From Brucella anthropi_A (GTDB taxonomy: Bacteria; Pseudomonadota; Alphaproteobacteria; Rhizobiales; Rhizobiaceae), in assembly GCF_046630315.1 (NCBI RefSeq), contig NZ_LQBD01000008.1, positions 70,327 to 134,326 on the forward strand: a stretch of DNA of 64,000 bases, given 5' to 3'. The notes beneath the pieces are model-generated. The model was not told the DNA's origin, searched no databases, and saw only the letters and a list, made by a program, of their open reading frames with translations. A program made the position numbers and the translations under genes. Shown piece after piece: positions 50,483-62,167 of this stretch. Position 1 is the stretch's first letter, and every line of letters begins with the position of its first letter.

Positions 50483-51721
50483 ATGCATGATCCCCAGTTT
50501 GTACGGCGGGGCTTGTTACTCGTCTTTATGACCCTGTTCCTCGACATTATCGGCATTGCGATCATCATGCCGGTTCTGCCGACCTTTCTTGAAGAGCTGA
50601 CGGGCGCGGATATCAGCACCGCCGCCGTGGATGGCGGCTGGCTTTTGCTGGTCTATGCCGGGATGCAGTTTCTGTTTGCGCCGATGATCGGCAATCTGAG
50701 CGACCGTTTCGGGCGCCGCCCGGTGCTGCTCGCCTCGATCTTCACCTTTGCGCTCGACAATCTGATCTGCGCGCTCGCAGTCTCCTACTGGATGCTTTTC
50801 GTCGGGCGCGTGCTGGCGGGGATCAGCGGGGCGAGTTTCGCGACGGCTTCCGCCTATATTGCCGATGTCAGCGATGACAGCAACCGTGCGCGCAATTTCG
50901 GCCTGATCGGCATTGCCTTCGGTGTCGGCTTCGCGCTTGGCCCCGTGCTGGGCGGCGTTCTGGGGGAGTTCGGCCCGCGCGTTCCGTTCTACGGGGCGGC
51001 GTTCCTGTCCTTCATCAACTTCATCCTGGCCTATTTCCTGTTGCCCGAAACGCTGACACGCGAAAACCGGCGCTCTTTCCAGATCGCCCGCGCCAATCCG
51101 CTCGGTGCGCTCAAGCAGATGCGCAATTATCCCGGCATCGGCTGGGTGGTGCTGGTCTTCTTCCTGTTCTGGCTCGCCCATGCCGTCTATCCGTCCGTGT
51201 GGGCCTTTGTCGGCGCTTATCGCTATAATTGGAGCGAGGCGCAGATCGGTCTGTCGCTCGGGCTTTTCGGCATTGGCGCGGCCTTCGTGATGGCGCTGGT
51301 GCTGCCGCGGGTTCTGCCGGTGCTCGGCGAACGGCGCACGGCGATCACAGGCGTGCTGTTCTCCTGTCTCGGCATGATCGGCTATGCCATCGCATGGGAA
51401 GGCTGGATGGTTTATGCCGTCATCTTCCTGACGGCGCTGGAAGGCTTGGCCGATCCGCCGCTGCGCAGTATTGCGGCCGGCAAGGTTCCGCCTTCAGCGC
51501 AGGGCGAATTGCAAGGGGCGCTGACAAGCGTGTCGAGCATCACGACCATCATCGGCCCGCTCATCTTCACGCAGCTTTTCGCCGTGTTCACCGGCATGCA
51601 TGCGCCGTTCGTCTTTGCGGGCATGCCCTATGCCGTCGGCGCGGGGCTGGTCTTTCTGGCGCTGGTCATCGTGGTGGCGCGGGTACGCCCGACCCCAGCG
51701 GTGAAGCCGTCAGAGGTTTGA
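50483..51721 (+). CDS. Tet-family MFS efflux pump
   Basis: 412 aa, about 12 TM helices, TetA-like. Motif A GNLSDRFGRRPVLLAS and a SVGY-like central DISTAAVDGGWLLLVYAGMQFLFAPMIG are conserved; motif C is GISGASFATASAYIAD. The N-terminus FMTLFLDIIGIAIIMPVLPTFLEEL is typical of TetA. Substrate unknown; tetracycline resistance cannot be inferred from this alone. The start at 50483 follows AGGTGTCCC. Convergent with carA across a terminator. Confidence 0.9.
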   Translation: MHDPQFVRRGLLLVFMTLFLDIIGIAIIMPVLPTFLEELTGADISTAAVDGGWLLLVYAGMQFLFAPMIGNLSDRFGRRPVLLASIFTFALDNLICALAVSYWMLFVGRVLAGISGASFATASAYIADVSDDSNRARNFGLIGIAFGVGFALGPVLGGVLGEFGPRVPFYGAAFLSFINFILAYFLLPETLTRENRRSFQIARANPLGALKQMRNYPGIGWVVLVFFLFWLAHAVYPSVWAFVGAYRYNWSEAQIGLSLGLFGIGAAFVMALVLPRVLPVLGERRTAITGVLFSCLGMIGYAIAWEGWMVYAVIFLTALEGLADPPLRSIAAGKVPPSAQGELQGALTSVSSITTIIGPLIFTQLFAVFTGMHAPFVFAGMPYAVGAGLVFLALVIVVARVRPTPAVKPSEV

Positions 51722-51737
51722 TGGATGGGAAAAACGG

Positions 51738-51786
51738 AAAGGCCGGAGTTTTCGCTAGTTCTTGCTAGTTTTCGCTCCGGCCTTTT
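51738..51786. terminator. Bidirectional terminator
   Basis: AAAGGCCGGAG ... CTCCGGCCTTTT, with a 26-nt loop containing the direct repeat GCTAGTT twice, between the MFS gene and carA. Confidence 0.8.
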
Positions 51787-51808
51787 CCTTTGATCACTCG
51801 CGGCGGGT

Positions 51809-53032
51809 TTACGCTGCCTGTTCGCGTTCCGGAAGCGGCGTTTCGCCCTTCCTTTCGCGGATCAGATTGATGAAGCGGCGGAACAGATAGTGCGAATCCT
51901 GCGGGCCGGGAGAGGCTTCCGGGTGATGCTGCACCGAGAAGACCGGCTTGCCGACGACGCGCAGGCCGCAATTGGTGCCGTCGAAGAGCGACACATGCGT
52001 TTCCTCGACATTTTCCGGCAGCGAATCGGAATCAACCGCGAAGCCGTGGTTCATCGAGACGATCTCGACCTTGCCGGTCGTGTAGTCCTTCACCGGGTGG
52101 TTGGCGCCGTGATGGCCCTGATGCATCTTCTCGGTGCGTCCGCCGAGCGCGAGCGCCAGCATCTGGTGGCCGAGGCAGATACCGAACACCGGAAGGCCGG
52201 TCTCGACAAGCTTCTGGATGGTCGGCACGGCATATTCGCCGGTCGCAGCCGGGTCGCCGGGGCCGTTGGACAGGAAAACGCCATCGGGATTATGGGCCAG
52301 AACGTCTTCAGCCGTCGCCGTTGCAGGCAGCACGGTGACTTTCGCGCCGAGGCCGGTGAGCAGGCGCAGAATGTTGCGCTTCACGCCGAAATCAAGCGCG
52401 ACGACGTGATATTCCGGGGCATCCTGTTCGCCATAACCATCCGCGAGCGTCCATGGCGTTTCCTTCCATGTGAGGCTCTGGCCGATCGTGACGTCCTTGG
52501 CGAGATCGAGGTTTTCAAGGCCGCTCCAGGCGGCGGCGCGTGCCTTCAGCGCATCGAGGTCGAAGTTGCCGCCCGGATCATGCGCGATGACCGCGTTCTG
52601 CGCGCCGCGCTCGCGGATGAGCGCGGTCAGCGCGCGGGTATCGATACCGGCCAGCGCAATGATGCCGCGCTGCTTCAGCCAGGCGTCAAGATCTTCGGTT
52701 GCGCGGAAATTCGATGGCGAGGTGATATCGGCCTTGAAGATCGCGCCAACCGCGCCGTGGCGATTGGCTGGCGTCAGGTCTTCAATGTCTTCGGCATTGG
52801 TGCCGACATTGCCGATATGCGGGAAGGTGAAGGTGACGATCTGTCCGGCATAGGACGGATCGGTCAGGATTTCTTCGTAACCGGTCAGCGCCGTGTTGAA
52901 CACGACTTCGGCTTCGATTGCGCCGATTGCGCCGAGGCCCTTGCCTTCGATCACCGTTCCATCGGCCAGTACGAGGATGGCGGTTCGCTTCTCGACAGTC
53001 CAGGGTGCTGTTTTCGGTGTGGTTTCTGTCAT
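51809..53032 (-). CDS. carA: Carbamoyl-phosphate synthase small subunit
   Basis: 407 aa, glutamine amidotransferase supplying ammonia to CarB. The N-terminal half starts ILVLADGTVIEGKGLGA; the class I GATase has the nucleophile Cys in PVFGICLGHQMLALALGG and His/Glu in VQHHPEASPGP. From 53032 (MTETTPKTAPWTVE) an SD AGGAG lies 8 nt upstream. Separate from carB by 4.5 kb; the two are probably regulated by different promoters. Confidence 0.97.
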   Translation of the reverse strand: MTETTPKTAPWTVEKRTAILVLADGTVIEGKGLGAIGAIEAEVVFNTALTGYEEILTDPSYAGQIVTFTFPHIGNVGTNAEDIEDLTPANRHGAVGAIFKADITSPSNFRATEDLDAWLKQRGIIALAGIDTRALTALIRERGAQNAVIAHDPGGNFDLDALKARAAAWSGLENLDLAKDVTIGQSLTWKETPWTLADGYGEQDAPEYHVVALDFGVKRNILRLLTGLGAKVTVLPATATAEDVLAHNPDGVFLSNGPGDPAATGEYAVPTIQKLVETGLPVFGICLGHQMLALALGGRTEKMHQGHHGANHPVKDYTTGKVEIVSMNHGFAVDSDSLPENVEETHVSLFDGTNCGLRVVGKPVFSVQHHPEASPGPQDSHYLFRRFINLIRERKGETPLPEREQAA

Positions 53033-53383
53033 GGTCTGCACTCCTGTTTGTTAGCCGCGCGCCAGCGTGTGCTGTCGTGTTTCAGCTTGCCACCGGTAAG
53101 GTAGCTTGAAAGATGAAGCGTCAAGGATCATATATGCGCCAAAAAGCAGCGGGGATTTCAAACCTCCCGCTGTCAGCACGTGCCGATGTCCTGCTAAGCC
53201 TTGAGCAATAGAGAAACTTGCAGGCCGGGTCAATCGTCCGAATTCATGCTTGCCTGAAATAATGGCGGTCATCGCCTTAATATTTCACGGGATGGCGGTT
53301 CGGACAGCTCGGCCAATCCATTTGCTTGCTGTATAGATGCGGGAAACGAAAACCAGAAAACAAACACCGTCAGGAGAGACGTC
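53033..53383. other. 351-bp divergent promoter region, carA and yqeY
   Basis: No gene. A minus-strand TTGACG (complement of 53119-53124) could be the carA -35 box; its -10 is not clear. For the plus strand, TATAGA near 53332 is a possible -10 for yqeY, with AGGAGAGACGTC just before ATG 53384. Confidence 0.35.
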
Positions 53384-53836
53384 ATGCTTCGCCAGGAGAT
53401 TTCGCAGGCCCTCACAACCGCGCTGAAAGCGCAGGACAAGCGCCGCATGTCGACGCTGCGCCTCATCCTGGCCGCGGTCAAGGACCGGGATATCGCCAAC
53501 CGCACCGCTGGCAAGGACCCGGTCGGAGACGAGGAATTGCTGGGCATTCTCGGCAAGATGGTCAAGCAGCGCGAAGAATCCGCCCGCATTTATGAAGAGG
53601 GCAACCGCCTTGAGCTGGCCGAAGCCGAACGCGAGGAAATCACCATCATCTCGGAGTTTCTGCCGCAGCAGATGACGGAAGACGAGATCAGGCAGGCCTG
53701 CGCGGATGCGATTGCCGAGATCGGCGCCCAGGGCCTTCGCGATATGGGCAAGTGCATGGCCGTCCTGAAGGAGCGCTATGCAGGCAAGATGGATTTCACC
53801 AAGGCCAGCGCCATCGTGAAATCGCTTTTGCAGTAA
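53384..53836 (+). CDS. GatB/YqeY domain protein
   Basis: 150 aa. Begins MLRQEISQALTTALKAQDKRRMSTLRLILAAVKDRDIA. The YqeY/Asp-tRNA amidotransferase C-terminal-like helical bundle includes EEFLPQQMTEDE-type EFLPQQMTEDEIRQACADAI and IGAQGLRDMGKCMAVLKERYAGKMDF. Family binds tRNA-like partners; role in bacteria is not settled. A weak GCCCCCG/CGGGGGC hairpin follows at 53867-53885. Often adjacent to carA in Rhizobiales. Confidence 0.93.
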   Translation: MLRQEISQALTTALKAQDKRRMSTLRLILAAVKDRDIANRTAGKDPVGDEELLGILGKMVKQREESARIYEEGNRLELAEAEREEITIISEFLPQQMTEDEIRQACADAIAEIGAQGLRDMGKCMAVLKERYAGKMDFTKASAIVKSLLQ

Positions 53837-53896
53837 AAGTCTGAAACTCTTCCGCAAGCCTTTTCGGCCCCCGCTCCGCGGGGGCTTCGCATATCG

Positions 53897-55579
53897 TCAG
53901 CTTTGCTTGACCGTTCTCAGCCGCGTGTCGCTGAGGAGCCCCTGTTCTTCCAGCACCGGATAGGCCATGGACGCCAGGAGCGAATTGATCTGCTTGAGGT
54001 CGCGGATCGTGTCGAGATGGATGGTGCTTGTCTCGATGCTGCGGGTGGCGCCTTCACGAAGGCGGGTGAAATGGCGCAGGCTCGTCTGCTTTTCCAGTTC
54101 GCGCAGCTGGTCCTTTTCCTGCACAAGCTGGCGGGCCGTGCGGCCATCGCGCGAGACGATCACGTTGAACGCCATATGCGCATTGGCCAGAACCATGGCG
54201 TGGAAATGGCTGAGTTCCTTCCAGCCTTCCTCGGTGAATTCCAGCTTGTGGTCCATCTTCTTTTGAACATGTGCCAGCATGTTGCGCACGATGATGTCGC
54301 CCACCTGTTCGAGCTTCACGCAGGCGCCCAGCAATTCCTGCATGCGCAGTGATTCGAAATCGCTGAGCTCATGGGTTGCAAGCCTGGTCAGGTAAAGCTT
54401 GATCGCGGCATGGCGCTTGTCCACGCGGTCGTCCAGGGCTTCCAGTTCATTGATGCGCGCCTGATCGGGCTTTTCATAAAGCTCGATGATGCGGCGCAGC
54501 ATGACCTCGATCGTGTCGCAGACGCCGACCACCTCGCGGGTTGCATTGGCAAGCGCCTGTGAGGGCCGGTCGAGTACGCTCGTATCGAGCGCGCTATATT
54601 GCTCGATCTCGATCGGCTGCTGTGCCGCCGGGCTGCCCTTGTCCGCATTGAGATTGACCAGCGCTTCCGTCGCGCGCAGCACGAGGCCGGACAGCGGAAT
54701 GCCGGCAATCATCACGATGACGTTGAACAGGATATGTGCGTTGACCACCTGCGAGACCGGATCGGTGCCGAGGAAGGCGACCGAGGGTTTGAAGGTCTCG
54801 TAAAGCACCAGCATGATGAGCGATCCGGCGCCGCGCATCAAAAGATTGCCAAGCGGCACCACGCGGGTTTCCGGCTGCGCGTGGCGGGTCAGGATCGGGG
54901 CGATGATCGACGAACCCAGATTGACGCCAAGCACCATCACCACGGCAAGCTCGGGATGGATCAGCCCGCGCGAGGCAAAGGTGGTGAGCAGGATGACGGC
55001 GGCGACGCTGGAATGAAACAGCCATGTCATCAGGGCCGCGAGCAGATAGGCGGTGATCGGGTCGCCCGACAGATAGTCGACGATGACCGGCAGCAATTCG
55101 CTTTGGCGCAGCGGCTCTGTGGCCTGGCCGGTCATTTCCAGCGACATGATGAGCAGGCCGATGCCGACCAGAATGCGGCCGATCTGGCGCCAGTCGCGGC
55201 GCTCGGTCGTCATGAAGATGCCTGTGCCGATGACAAGGCAGAGCGGCACCAGAAGCGTGAGATTATAGCTCAGGATCTTGACGACAAGGGCCGAGCCAAG
55301 CTCGCCTCCGCGCACGGCCATCAGGCCCGCGACACCGCTGACAAAACCTGAACCGACAAATGAACCGACGAGAAGCGTAACCGCTGTCGAGCTTTGCAGG
55401 GCGACGGCAAGGGCAAGGCCAAAGGCGACGGAAAGCAGCGGGTTCTGCATCTGGTTGCGCAGGCGTCTGCGCAGCCGGTCGCCATAGGCACGCTCCACCC
55501 CGGTGCGGACCATGCGCGTCGCCCAAAGCAAAAGGGCAACTGCGCCGGCCAGATGCAAAAGGACCAAAGAACCATTCAC
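53897..55579 (-). CDS. Na/Pi cotransporter family protein
   Basis: 560 aa. N-terminal Na/Pi cotransporter repeats: LLVGSFVGSGFVSG with ALQSSTAVTLLVGS (Q-S-S-T-A motif) and a second repeat LFHSSVAAVILLTTF. C-terminal PhoU-like helical region contains ATREVVGVCDTIEVMLRRIIELYE. The start is GTG 55579 with AAGGGA at 8 nt; a longer frame is leaderless. Probably phosphate uptake or homeostasis. Convergent with yqeY. Confidence 0.92.
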   Translation of the reverse strand: MNGSLVLLHLAGAVALLLWATRMVRTGVERAYGDRLRRRLRNQMQNPLLSVAFGLALAVALQSSTAVTLLVGSFVGSGFVSGVAGLMAVRGGELGSALVVKILSYNLTLLVPLCLVIGTGIFMTTERRDWRQIGRILVGIGLLIMSLEMTGQATEPLRQSELLPVIVDYLSGDPITAYLLAALMTWLFHSSVAAVILLTTFASRGLIHPELAVVMVLGVNLGSSIIAPILTRHAQPETRVVPLGNLLMRGAGSLIMLVLYETFKPSVAFLGTDPVSQVVNAHILFNVIVMIAGIPLSGLVLRATEALVNLNADKGSPAAQQPIEIEQYSALDTSVLDRPSQALANATREVVGVCDTIEVMLRRIIELYEKPDQARINELEALDDRVDKRHAAIKLYLTRLATHELSDFESLRMQELLGACVKLEQVGDIIVRNMLAHVQKKMDHKLEFTEEGWKELSHFHAMVLANAHMAFNVIVSRDGRTARQLVQEKDQLRELEKQTSLRHFTRLREGATRSIETSTIHLDTIRDLKQINSLLASMAYPVLEEQGLLSDTRLRTVKQS

Positions 55580-56144
55580 GGCAAAATCCCTTCGGGTTGG
55601 AGGTGGATATTTGTGATTGGGCGAGGCTGTCGTGGCGCATGAAGCTGCGGTTCGGCATGCGGGTATTTTTCTGCTGAACAGGAGAAACGGCCAAATGGAG
55701 TTGTTCCTCCATGAGGGCGTTTCGGCGCATTCGGCGGGACTATATACCACCTCGCTTCGCGATATAATGAAAATACCGCATCCCGGCGGCACAAAACCTC
55801 GATGGAGAGCCGCCCCACCATCGGTCTTGTTCCTGAAGCTGCACCATTTTCATTCATGCCGAACCGCTGGTTCACACGTCTCCAAAGCCTGCCGCAACAT
55901 ATGAAAAAACATGTTCCGGCTAATTAAATATTCAAGAGATATGGGCCTGTTCGCGAGAAAATGCAATCCATTCCCGCAGCCTCATGACGAATATGTGACA
56001 GTTTTATGACAATGCGTCCGTTTGGCCGCCCATGTGATTAGCGGGGAGGGACATGCGCGCGCGATGGACTGTCAGGGCGGGGGCGCTTATATACTCTATG
56101 ATATATGCACCTGCTGCTCATATGACCTGAAAGTGAAATCCGTA
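55580..56144. other. 565-bp divergent region between Na/Pi gene and dnaG
   Basis: No gene with an SD; a 36-codon upstream extension of the dnaG frame is not credible. The stretch from about 55890 to 56000 is AT-rich (TTAATTAAAT-type). Promoters of both genes should lie here; I see CTTATATACTCTATGATATATG near 56087-56108 as a possible -10 area for dnaG. Confidence 0.3.
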
Positions 56145-58115
56145 ATGCGTTTTCCGCCCTCCTTTCTCGATGAGATCAGAGACCGCGTCCCGATCTCGAC
56201 GCTGATTGGAACGCGCGTTTCGTTCGACCGCAAGAAAAGCAATCCGCCAAAGGGTGATTTCTGGGCCTGCTGTCCGTTTCATGGCGAAAAGACGCCGAGC
56301 TTTCATTGTGAGGATCGCAAGGGGCGCTATCATTGTTTCGGTTGCGGCGTGACCGGCGACCACTTCAAGTTTCTGACCGATCTTGAAGGTCTGAGTTTCC
56401 CCGAAGCGGTGGAGCGCGTGGCCGATATGGCGGGTGTTCCCATGCCTGCGCGCGACCCGGAAATGGAAAGGCGCGAGGCTCAGCGCGCAACGCTCTATGA
56501 TGTCATGGAGCTGGCGGCGCAGTTTTTCGAAAACCAGCTGCAAAGTGCGGTCGGCGCCAAGGCGCGCGCCTATCTGCGCGACCGTGGCCTTTCGACCGCG
56601 ACCCAGCAGGCCTTCCGCATCGGCTATGCGCCGGAATCGCGCAACGCATTGAAGGAATTTCTGGCAGGCAAAGGCGTGTCGCGTGAGCAGATCGAGGCCT
56701 GCGGCCTTGTCGTGCACGGCGAGGGGATTGCCGTTTCCTATGACCGTTTTCGCGATCGCGTCATGTTTCCGATCGAGGATTTGCGCGGGCGCATCATCGC
56801 TTTCGGCGGGCGCGCGCTTTCCGCCGATGCGCCAGCCAAATATCTGAACTCGCCGGAAACCGAACTCTTTCACAAGGGCCGGGTGCTCTATAACGGCTTG
56901 CGGGCGCGCAAGGCCTGCCAGCCGCAGGGCGGCGAACCGGCCAAATCCATCATTGCCGTCGAGGGCTATATGGATGTGATCGCGCTGGCGCAGGCGGGTA
57001 TCCATCAGGTGGTGGCCCCGCTTGGCACGGCGCTGACGGAAGAACAGCTCGAACTCCTCTGGCGCATCAGCCCGGAGCCTGTCCTGTGCTTCGATGGCGA
57101 CGGGGCGGGGCTTCGCGCCGCCTATCGCGCCGTCGATCTCGGATTGCCTGCCTTGCAGCCGGGCAAGTCGCTGCGCTTTGCGCTTTTGCCGGAGGGGCAG
57201 GACCCGGACGATCTGGTCAAGGCGGAAGGTTCGGCTGCATTCCATGCGGTCCTGCGCGACGCCAGGCCGCTGGTCGATATGGTGTGGACGCGGGAGACGG
57301 CGGGCGGCGTGTTCGACACGCCGGAACGCCGGGCCGAACTGGAAGCGCGGTTGCGGGAGATTACCAGCCGCATCGCCAATGAGGATATCCGCCGCCATTA
57401 CAGCCAGGATATGCGGGAGCGGGCGCAAGCCTTCTTTGGTCAGGGGCGACAGGGGTATCAGGGTGGAGGGCAGCGCAATTCGTCTTTCAACCGCAGGAAC
57501 GAAGGCGGGCGCGGGCGCGGCGGACCGGCTGGGGGCAATGGCCGGCTTGCGATTTCCGACAGTCTGGTGCGCTCCACGCTGGTCAAGGGCGGCAGGCCGG
57601 GCGCGGGATCGCATGCCCCCTTGCGTGAAACGGCCATCGTGCTCACGCTTCTCAACCATCCGCGCCTGATCGAGGAGGATTTCGAGACGCTTGCCGCGCT
57701 CGACCTCGGGCACGAGGCCCTCAAGTCGCTGCATCTGGCCATGCTGGATGTGCTGGCCGCCGGGCATATGGAAGACGGCCACGCCATGCGGCGCGCGCTG
57801 GTCAATGCCGGGCATGGCGAACAGATCGAAATGCTTGAGCTTGCCGTGAAGGGGGCGAAACTGTGGACCGCGACGGCGCTCGCCGCTGAAGACGATGCGC
57901 GCGAGGCCCTTCGGCAGGCGCTTCACTTGCATCAGCGGGCGCGCACACTACATAAGGAACTGCGAGCCGTTGAGGCCGCGCTTGAAACAGACGAGACGGG
58001 TGAATTGTTTGCGCGTCTCAGAGACATACAAAATCAGATTTTGAAAGCTGATGCGACTGAAGCTCTGATCGACGGTTTTGGCCTGTCTTCGGGGCGTCCG
58101 CCCGGCGGTTTCTGA
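56145..58115 (+). CDS. dnaG: DNA primase
   Basis: 656 aa. N-terminal CHC2 zinc ribbon CCPFHGEKTPSFHCEDRKGRYHCFGCG (residues about 40-66), toprim core with SIIAVEGYMDVIAL and LCFDGDGAGLRAAYRAVDL. A Gly/Arg-rich linker (about 440-475) joins the C-terminal helicase-binding domain. Makes RNA primers for replication. The start MRFPPSFLDEIRDRVPI is typical; the ATG at 56145 has a weak SD. Followed by rpoD, the usual macromolecular-synthesis order. Confidence 0.97.
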   Translation: MRFPPSFLDEIRDRVPISTLIGTRVSFDRKKSNPPKGDFWACCPFHGEKTPSFHCEDRKGRYHCFGCGVTGDHFKFLTDLEGLSFPEAVERVADMAGVPMPARDPEMERREAQRATLYDVMELAAQFFENQLQSAVGAKARAYLRDRGLSTATQQAFRIGYAPESRNALKEFLAGKGVSREQIEACGLVVHGEGIAVSYDRFRDRVMFPIEDLRGRIIAFGGRALSADAPAKYLNSPETELFHKGRVLYNGLRARKACQPQGGEPAKSIIAVEGYMDVIALAQAGIHQVVAPLGTALTEEQLELLWRISPEPVLCFDGDGAGLRAAYRAVDLGLPALQPGKSLRFALLPEGQDPDDLVKAEGSAAFHAVLRDARPLVDMVWTRETAGGVFDTPERRAELEARLREITSRIANEDIRRHYSQDMRERAQAFFGQGRQGYQGGGQRNSSFNRRNEGGRGRGGPAGGNGRLAISDSLVRSTLVKGGRPGAGSHAPLRETAIVLTLLNHPRLIEEDFETLAALDLGHEALKSLHLAMLDVLAAGHMEDGHAMRRALVNAGHGEQIEMLELAVKGAKLWTATALAAEDDAREALRQALHLHQRARTLHKELRAVEAALETDETGELFARLRDIQNQILKADATEALIDGFGLSSGRPPGGF

Positions 58116-58568
58116 TTCGGTTTTCCGAATCGCTCCTGCGAAAACAGCCGGAAATGCAGGGGTTGCGATCCGGCAAAGGTGCCCTATCTGGCCAACGAGG
58201 AGGCCGCGACAACAAATGATTCGCTTTTTAGGCGCGAATCAGGTGAGTCGCACTTGACGTGTGGCTTAAATGACGGAATCACGACAGTTCGAACAAGGAA
58301 AAGAACAGACCGGTGATGTTCCGAGGCTGCCAGCAGCAAACCGAACCTGGGTCTGAAAAGTGGGCCGGAAACGTGGTGTCGTCTGGTTGACCGCCCGATC
58401 TGCCCACAGGAAATCGGAGATGAAGAAGCCCGATACCGATGGCAAGGTTAATCCGCCATTAACAGGAAATCGGCTACTCGCAGAATCAACTGACGGATTG
58501 CGACCTCGCAAAACTGTCCGAGAACTCTATATATCTTAGAAGCGACCGGGTCGCCTGGAGAAGAACAT
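58116..58568 (+). other. 453-bp leader/promoter region of rpoD
   Basis: No gene. A possible promoter CTATATAT near 58528-58535 precedes the rpoD start; GCCTGGAGAAGAACAT supplies GGAG at 9 nt. Inserts such as GTGAGTCGCACTTGACG near 58242 carry a -35-like TTGACG but no clear -10. I found no conserved structure. Confidence 0.35.
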
Positions 58569-60587
<2,019 letters not shown>

Positions 60588-60623
60588 CCTCGATAGCCAA
60601 ACGATAGGAGAAGAGGAGGCGAT

Positions 60624-60914
60624 ATGTCCTTTTTGAAGCGTCTTTTCGGTGGAGGCTCCGCCTCCGAGACACCGGCAGAGCCGAAAGAGGCTGGTCGCCT
60701 TGAGCACAAGGACTTTCTGATCATTGCCACGCCCTATAGCGAGGGCGGGCAGTATCAGGTCTGCGGCGTCATCTCCAAGACGATCGACGGCGAAGTGAAG
60801 GAATATCGCTTTATCCGCGCCGACCGTTGCCCCGGCATCGAAGATGCCGCCAGCATTGCGCTGAACAAGGGACGGCAAATCGTGGATGAGCAGGGCGAGC
60901 GCATCTTCGGCTGA
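60624..60914 (+). CDS. HlyU family protein
   Basis: 96 aa. HlyU domain: EHKDFLIIATPYSEGGQYQVCGVISKTIDGEVKEYRFIRADRCPGIEDAASIALNKGRQIVDEQG. Vibrio HlyU is an ArsR-type regulator; this short family (PF10115) is named from it but the function in alphaproteobacteria is not established. AGGAGGCGATAT precedes ATG 60624. It is 36 bp after rpoD and may be cotranscribed. Confidence 0.88.
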   Translation: MSFLKRLFGGGSASETPAEPKEAGRLEHKDFLIIATPYSEGGQYQVCGVISKTIDGEVKEYRFIRADRCPGIEDAASIALNKGRQIVDEQGERIFG

Positions 60915-60995
60915 ATGTCCCGTTCGGGAATGAACGCCGCGCCTCCCGGAGTGCGCGGCGTTTCCATTTTGCCTGAGAGGTCAGGGCTTTCGACA

Positions 60996-61454
60996 ATGAA
61001 CGACAAACCATTCTGGCGCACCAAGACGTTGAACCAGCTTACCCGCAGCGAGTGGGAGAGCCTGTGTGACGGTTGCGGCCAATGCTGCCTGCATAAATTG
61101 CAGGATGACGACACCAACGAGATCTATTGGACCAGTGTTGCCTGCACGCTGCTCGACCCGGACAGCTGCCAGTGCCGCGACTATCCGAACCGAAAGAAGA
61201 CGGTGCCGGACTGCGTTTTTCTCACGCCGGAGATCGTTGACGAGGTGGATTGGTTGCCTGTGACCTGCGCCTATCGTCTGGTTGCCGAGGGTTCGGACCT
61301 TTACTGGTGGCATCCGCTTGTTTCCGGCTCGCGCGAAACGGTACACGAGGCGGGCATCTCCGTGCGTGGCAAGGTGACGGCCTTCGATCATGACATGCAG
61401 GATGATGACGATTATCTCGATCACATGGTGATGCCCGACGAAATTGCCCGGTAA
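60996..61454 (+). CDS. YcgN family cysteine cluster protein
   Basis: 152 aa, UPF0153. CDGCGQCCLHKL (residues about 23-34), then CTLLDPDSCQCRDYPNRKKTVPDCVFL form the Cys-rich cluster (eight or so Cys), suggesting metal or Fe-S binding. The family is widely conserved with unknown function. The start at 60996 has weak SD. It lies close behind the HlyU-family gene. Confidence 0.9.
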   Translation: MNDKPFWRTKTLNQLTRSEWESLCDGCGQCCLHKLQDDDTNEIYWTSVACTLLDPDSCQCRDYPNRKKTVPDCVFLTPEIVDEVDWLPVTCAYRLVAEGSDLYWWHPLVSGSRETVHEAGISVRGKVTAFDHDMQDDDDYLDHMVMPDEIAR

Positions 61455-61700
61455 ATCAGGATTTACTGAATATTGCCAAAATTTAATCATGTGCTGGAAT
61501 GAGGGATAAGCCTCAGCCTTGTCCTTCTGCAACATATTGATTTTATTGAAATTATATCTTCCGGCCTCAATCGGGCTTGATCGTTCGGGCGCCATGTGAA
61601 CGCCAGATGAACGGCGCTTTGTCTTTGCGTTCATCATTTGGGGCCTAACTATCGGGTGTCTCAGGCGAAAGCCCGAAAGCAAATCGAAAGAGGTTCCGAA

Positions 61701-62048
61701 ATGTCCGCTATATCGCTCAAATCGCTTGTTGTTACCGCAGCTCTCGGCGTTGCGGCCATGTTCAGCGTATCGGCTTCGGCCAATGCTGCTTCCCCCGTCA
61801 CGGCACCGGCGGTTACAACGGCTGCGCATGCGTCCGTTATGAATGTGGATTATCGCCGTCATCATAATCATCGTCCGGTCGTGCGCGGCTGTTCGGTGGA
61901 AGGTGCCAAGATGAAGGCTCATCGCATGGGCATTCGCAATGCGCGTGTCACCTATCGCGGGCGCACGGTCACTGTACGTGGGTTCCGCCATGGTCGCCCC
62001 GTGGGCGTGGTGTTCGCTGACCGGCGCGGCTGCCCGATCATTCGCTAA
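61701..62048 (+). CDS. Secreted basic protein of unknown function
   Basis: 115 aa. Signal peptide (1-27, SASANA) then a small domain rich in His/Arg/Gly: DYRRHHNHRPVVRGCSVEGAKMKAHRMGIRNARVTYRGRTVTVRGFRHGRPVGVVFADRRGCPII with two Cys. The YRGRTVTVRGFRHGRPVGVVFA core appears in small rhizobial secreted proteins. AGAGGTTCCGAA precedes ATG 61701. The gap 61455-61700 upstream is AT-rich and holds no gene. Confidence 0.8.
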   Translation: MSAISLKSLVVTAALGVAAMFSVSASANAASPVTAPAVTTAAHASVMNVDYRRHHNHRPVVRGCSVEGAKMKAHRMGIRNARVTYRGRTVTVRGFRHGRPVGVVFADRRGCPIIR

Positions 62049-62066
62049 AAGATATGGTCAAGTTTC

Positions 62067-62105
62067 AAAAGCCCCGGCCTGAGCAATCAGACCGGGGCTT
62101 TTCCT
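62067..62105 (+). terminator. Intrinsic terminator after the secreted protein
   Basis: AAAAGCCCCGG ... CCGGGGCTTTTC stem with a 14-nt loop. Confidence 0.85.
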
Positions 62106-62122
62106 TGCCGGTGAGCAAAGAA

Positions 62123-62143
62123 AAGGGGCGCTGATGCGCCCCT
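62123..62143 (-). terminator. Intrinsic terminator of BP26
   Basis: AAGGGGCGC-TGAT-GCGCCCCTT; minus-strand side followed by TTTTCTTT. It sits 25 bp after the BP26 stop. Confidence 0.8.
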
Positions 62144-62167
62144 TCGCGAGAGTTGGCTGAATGGCCG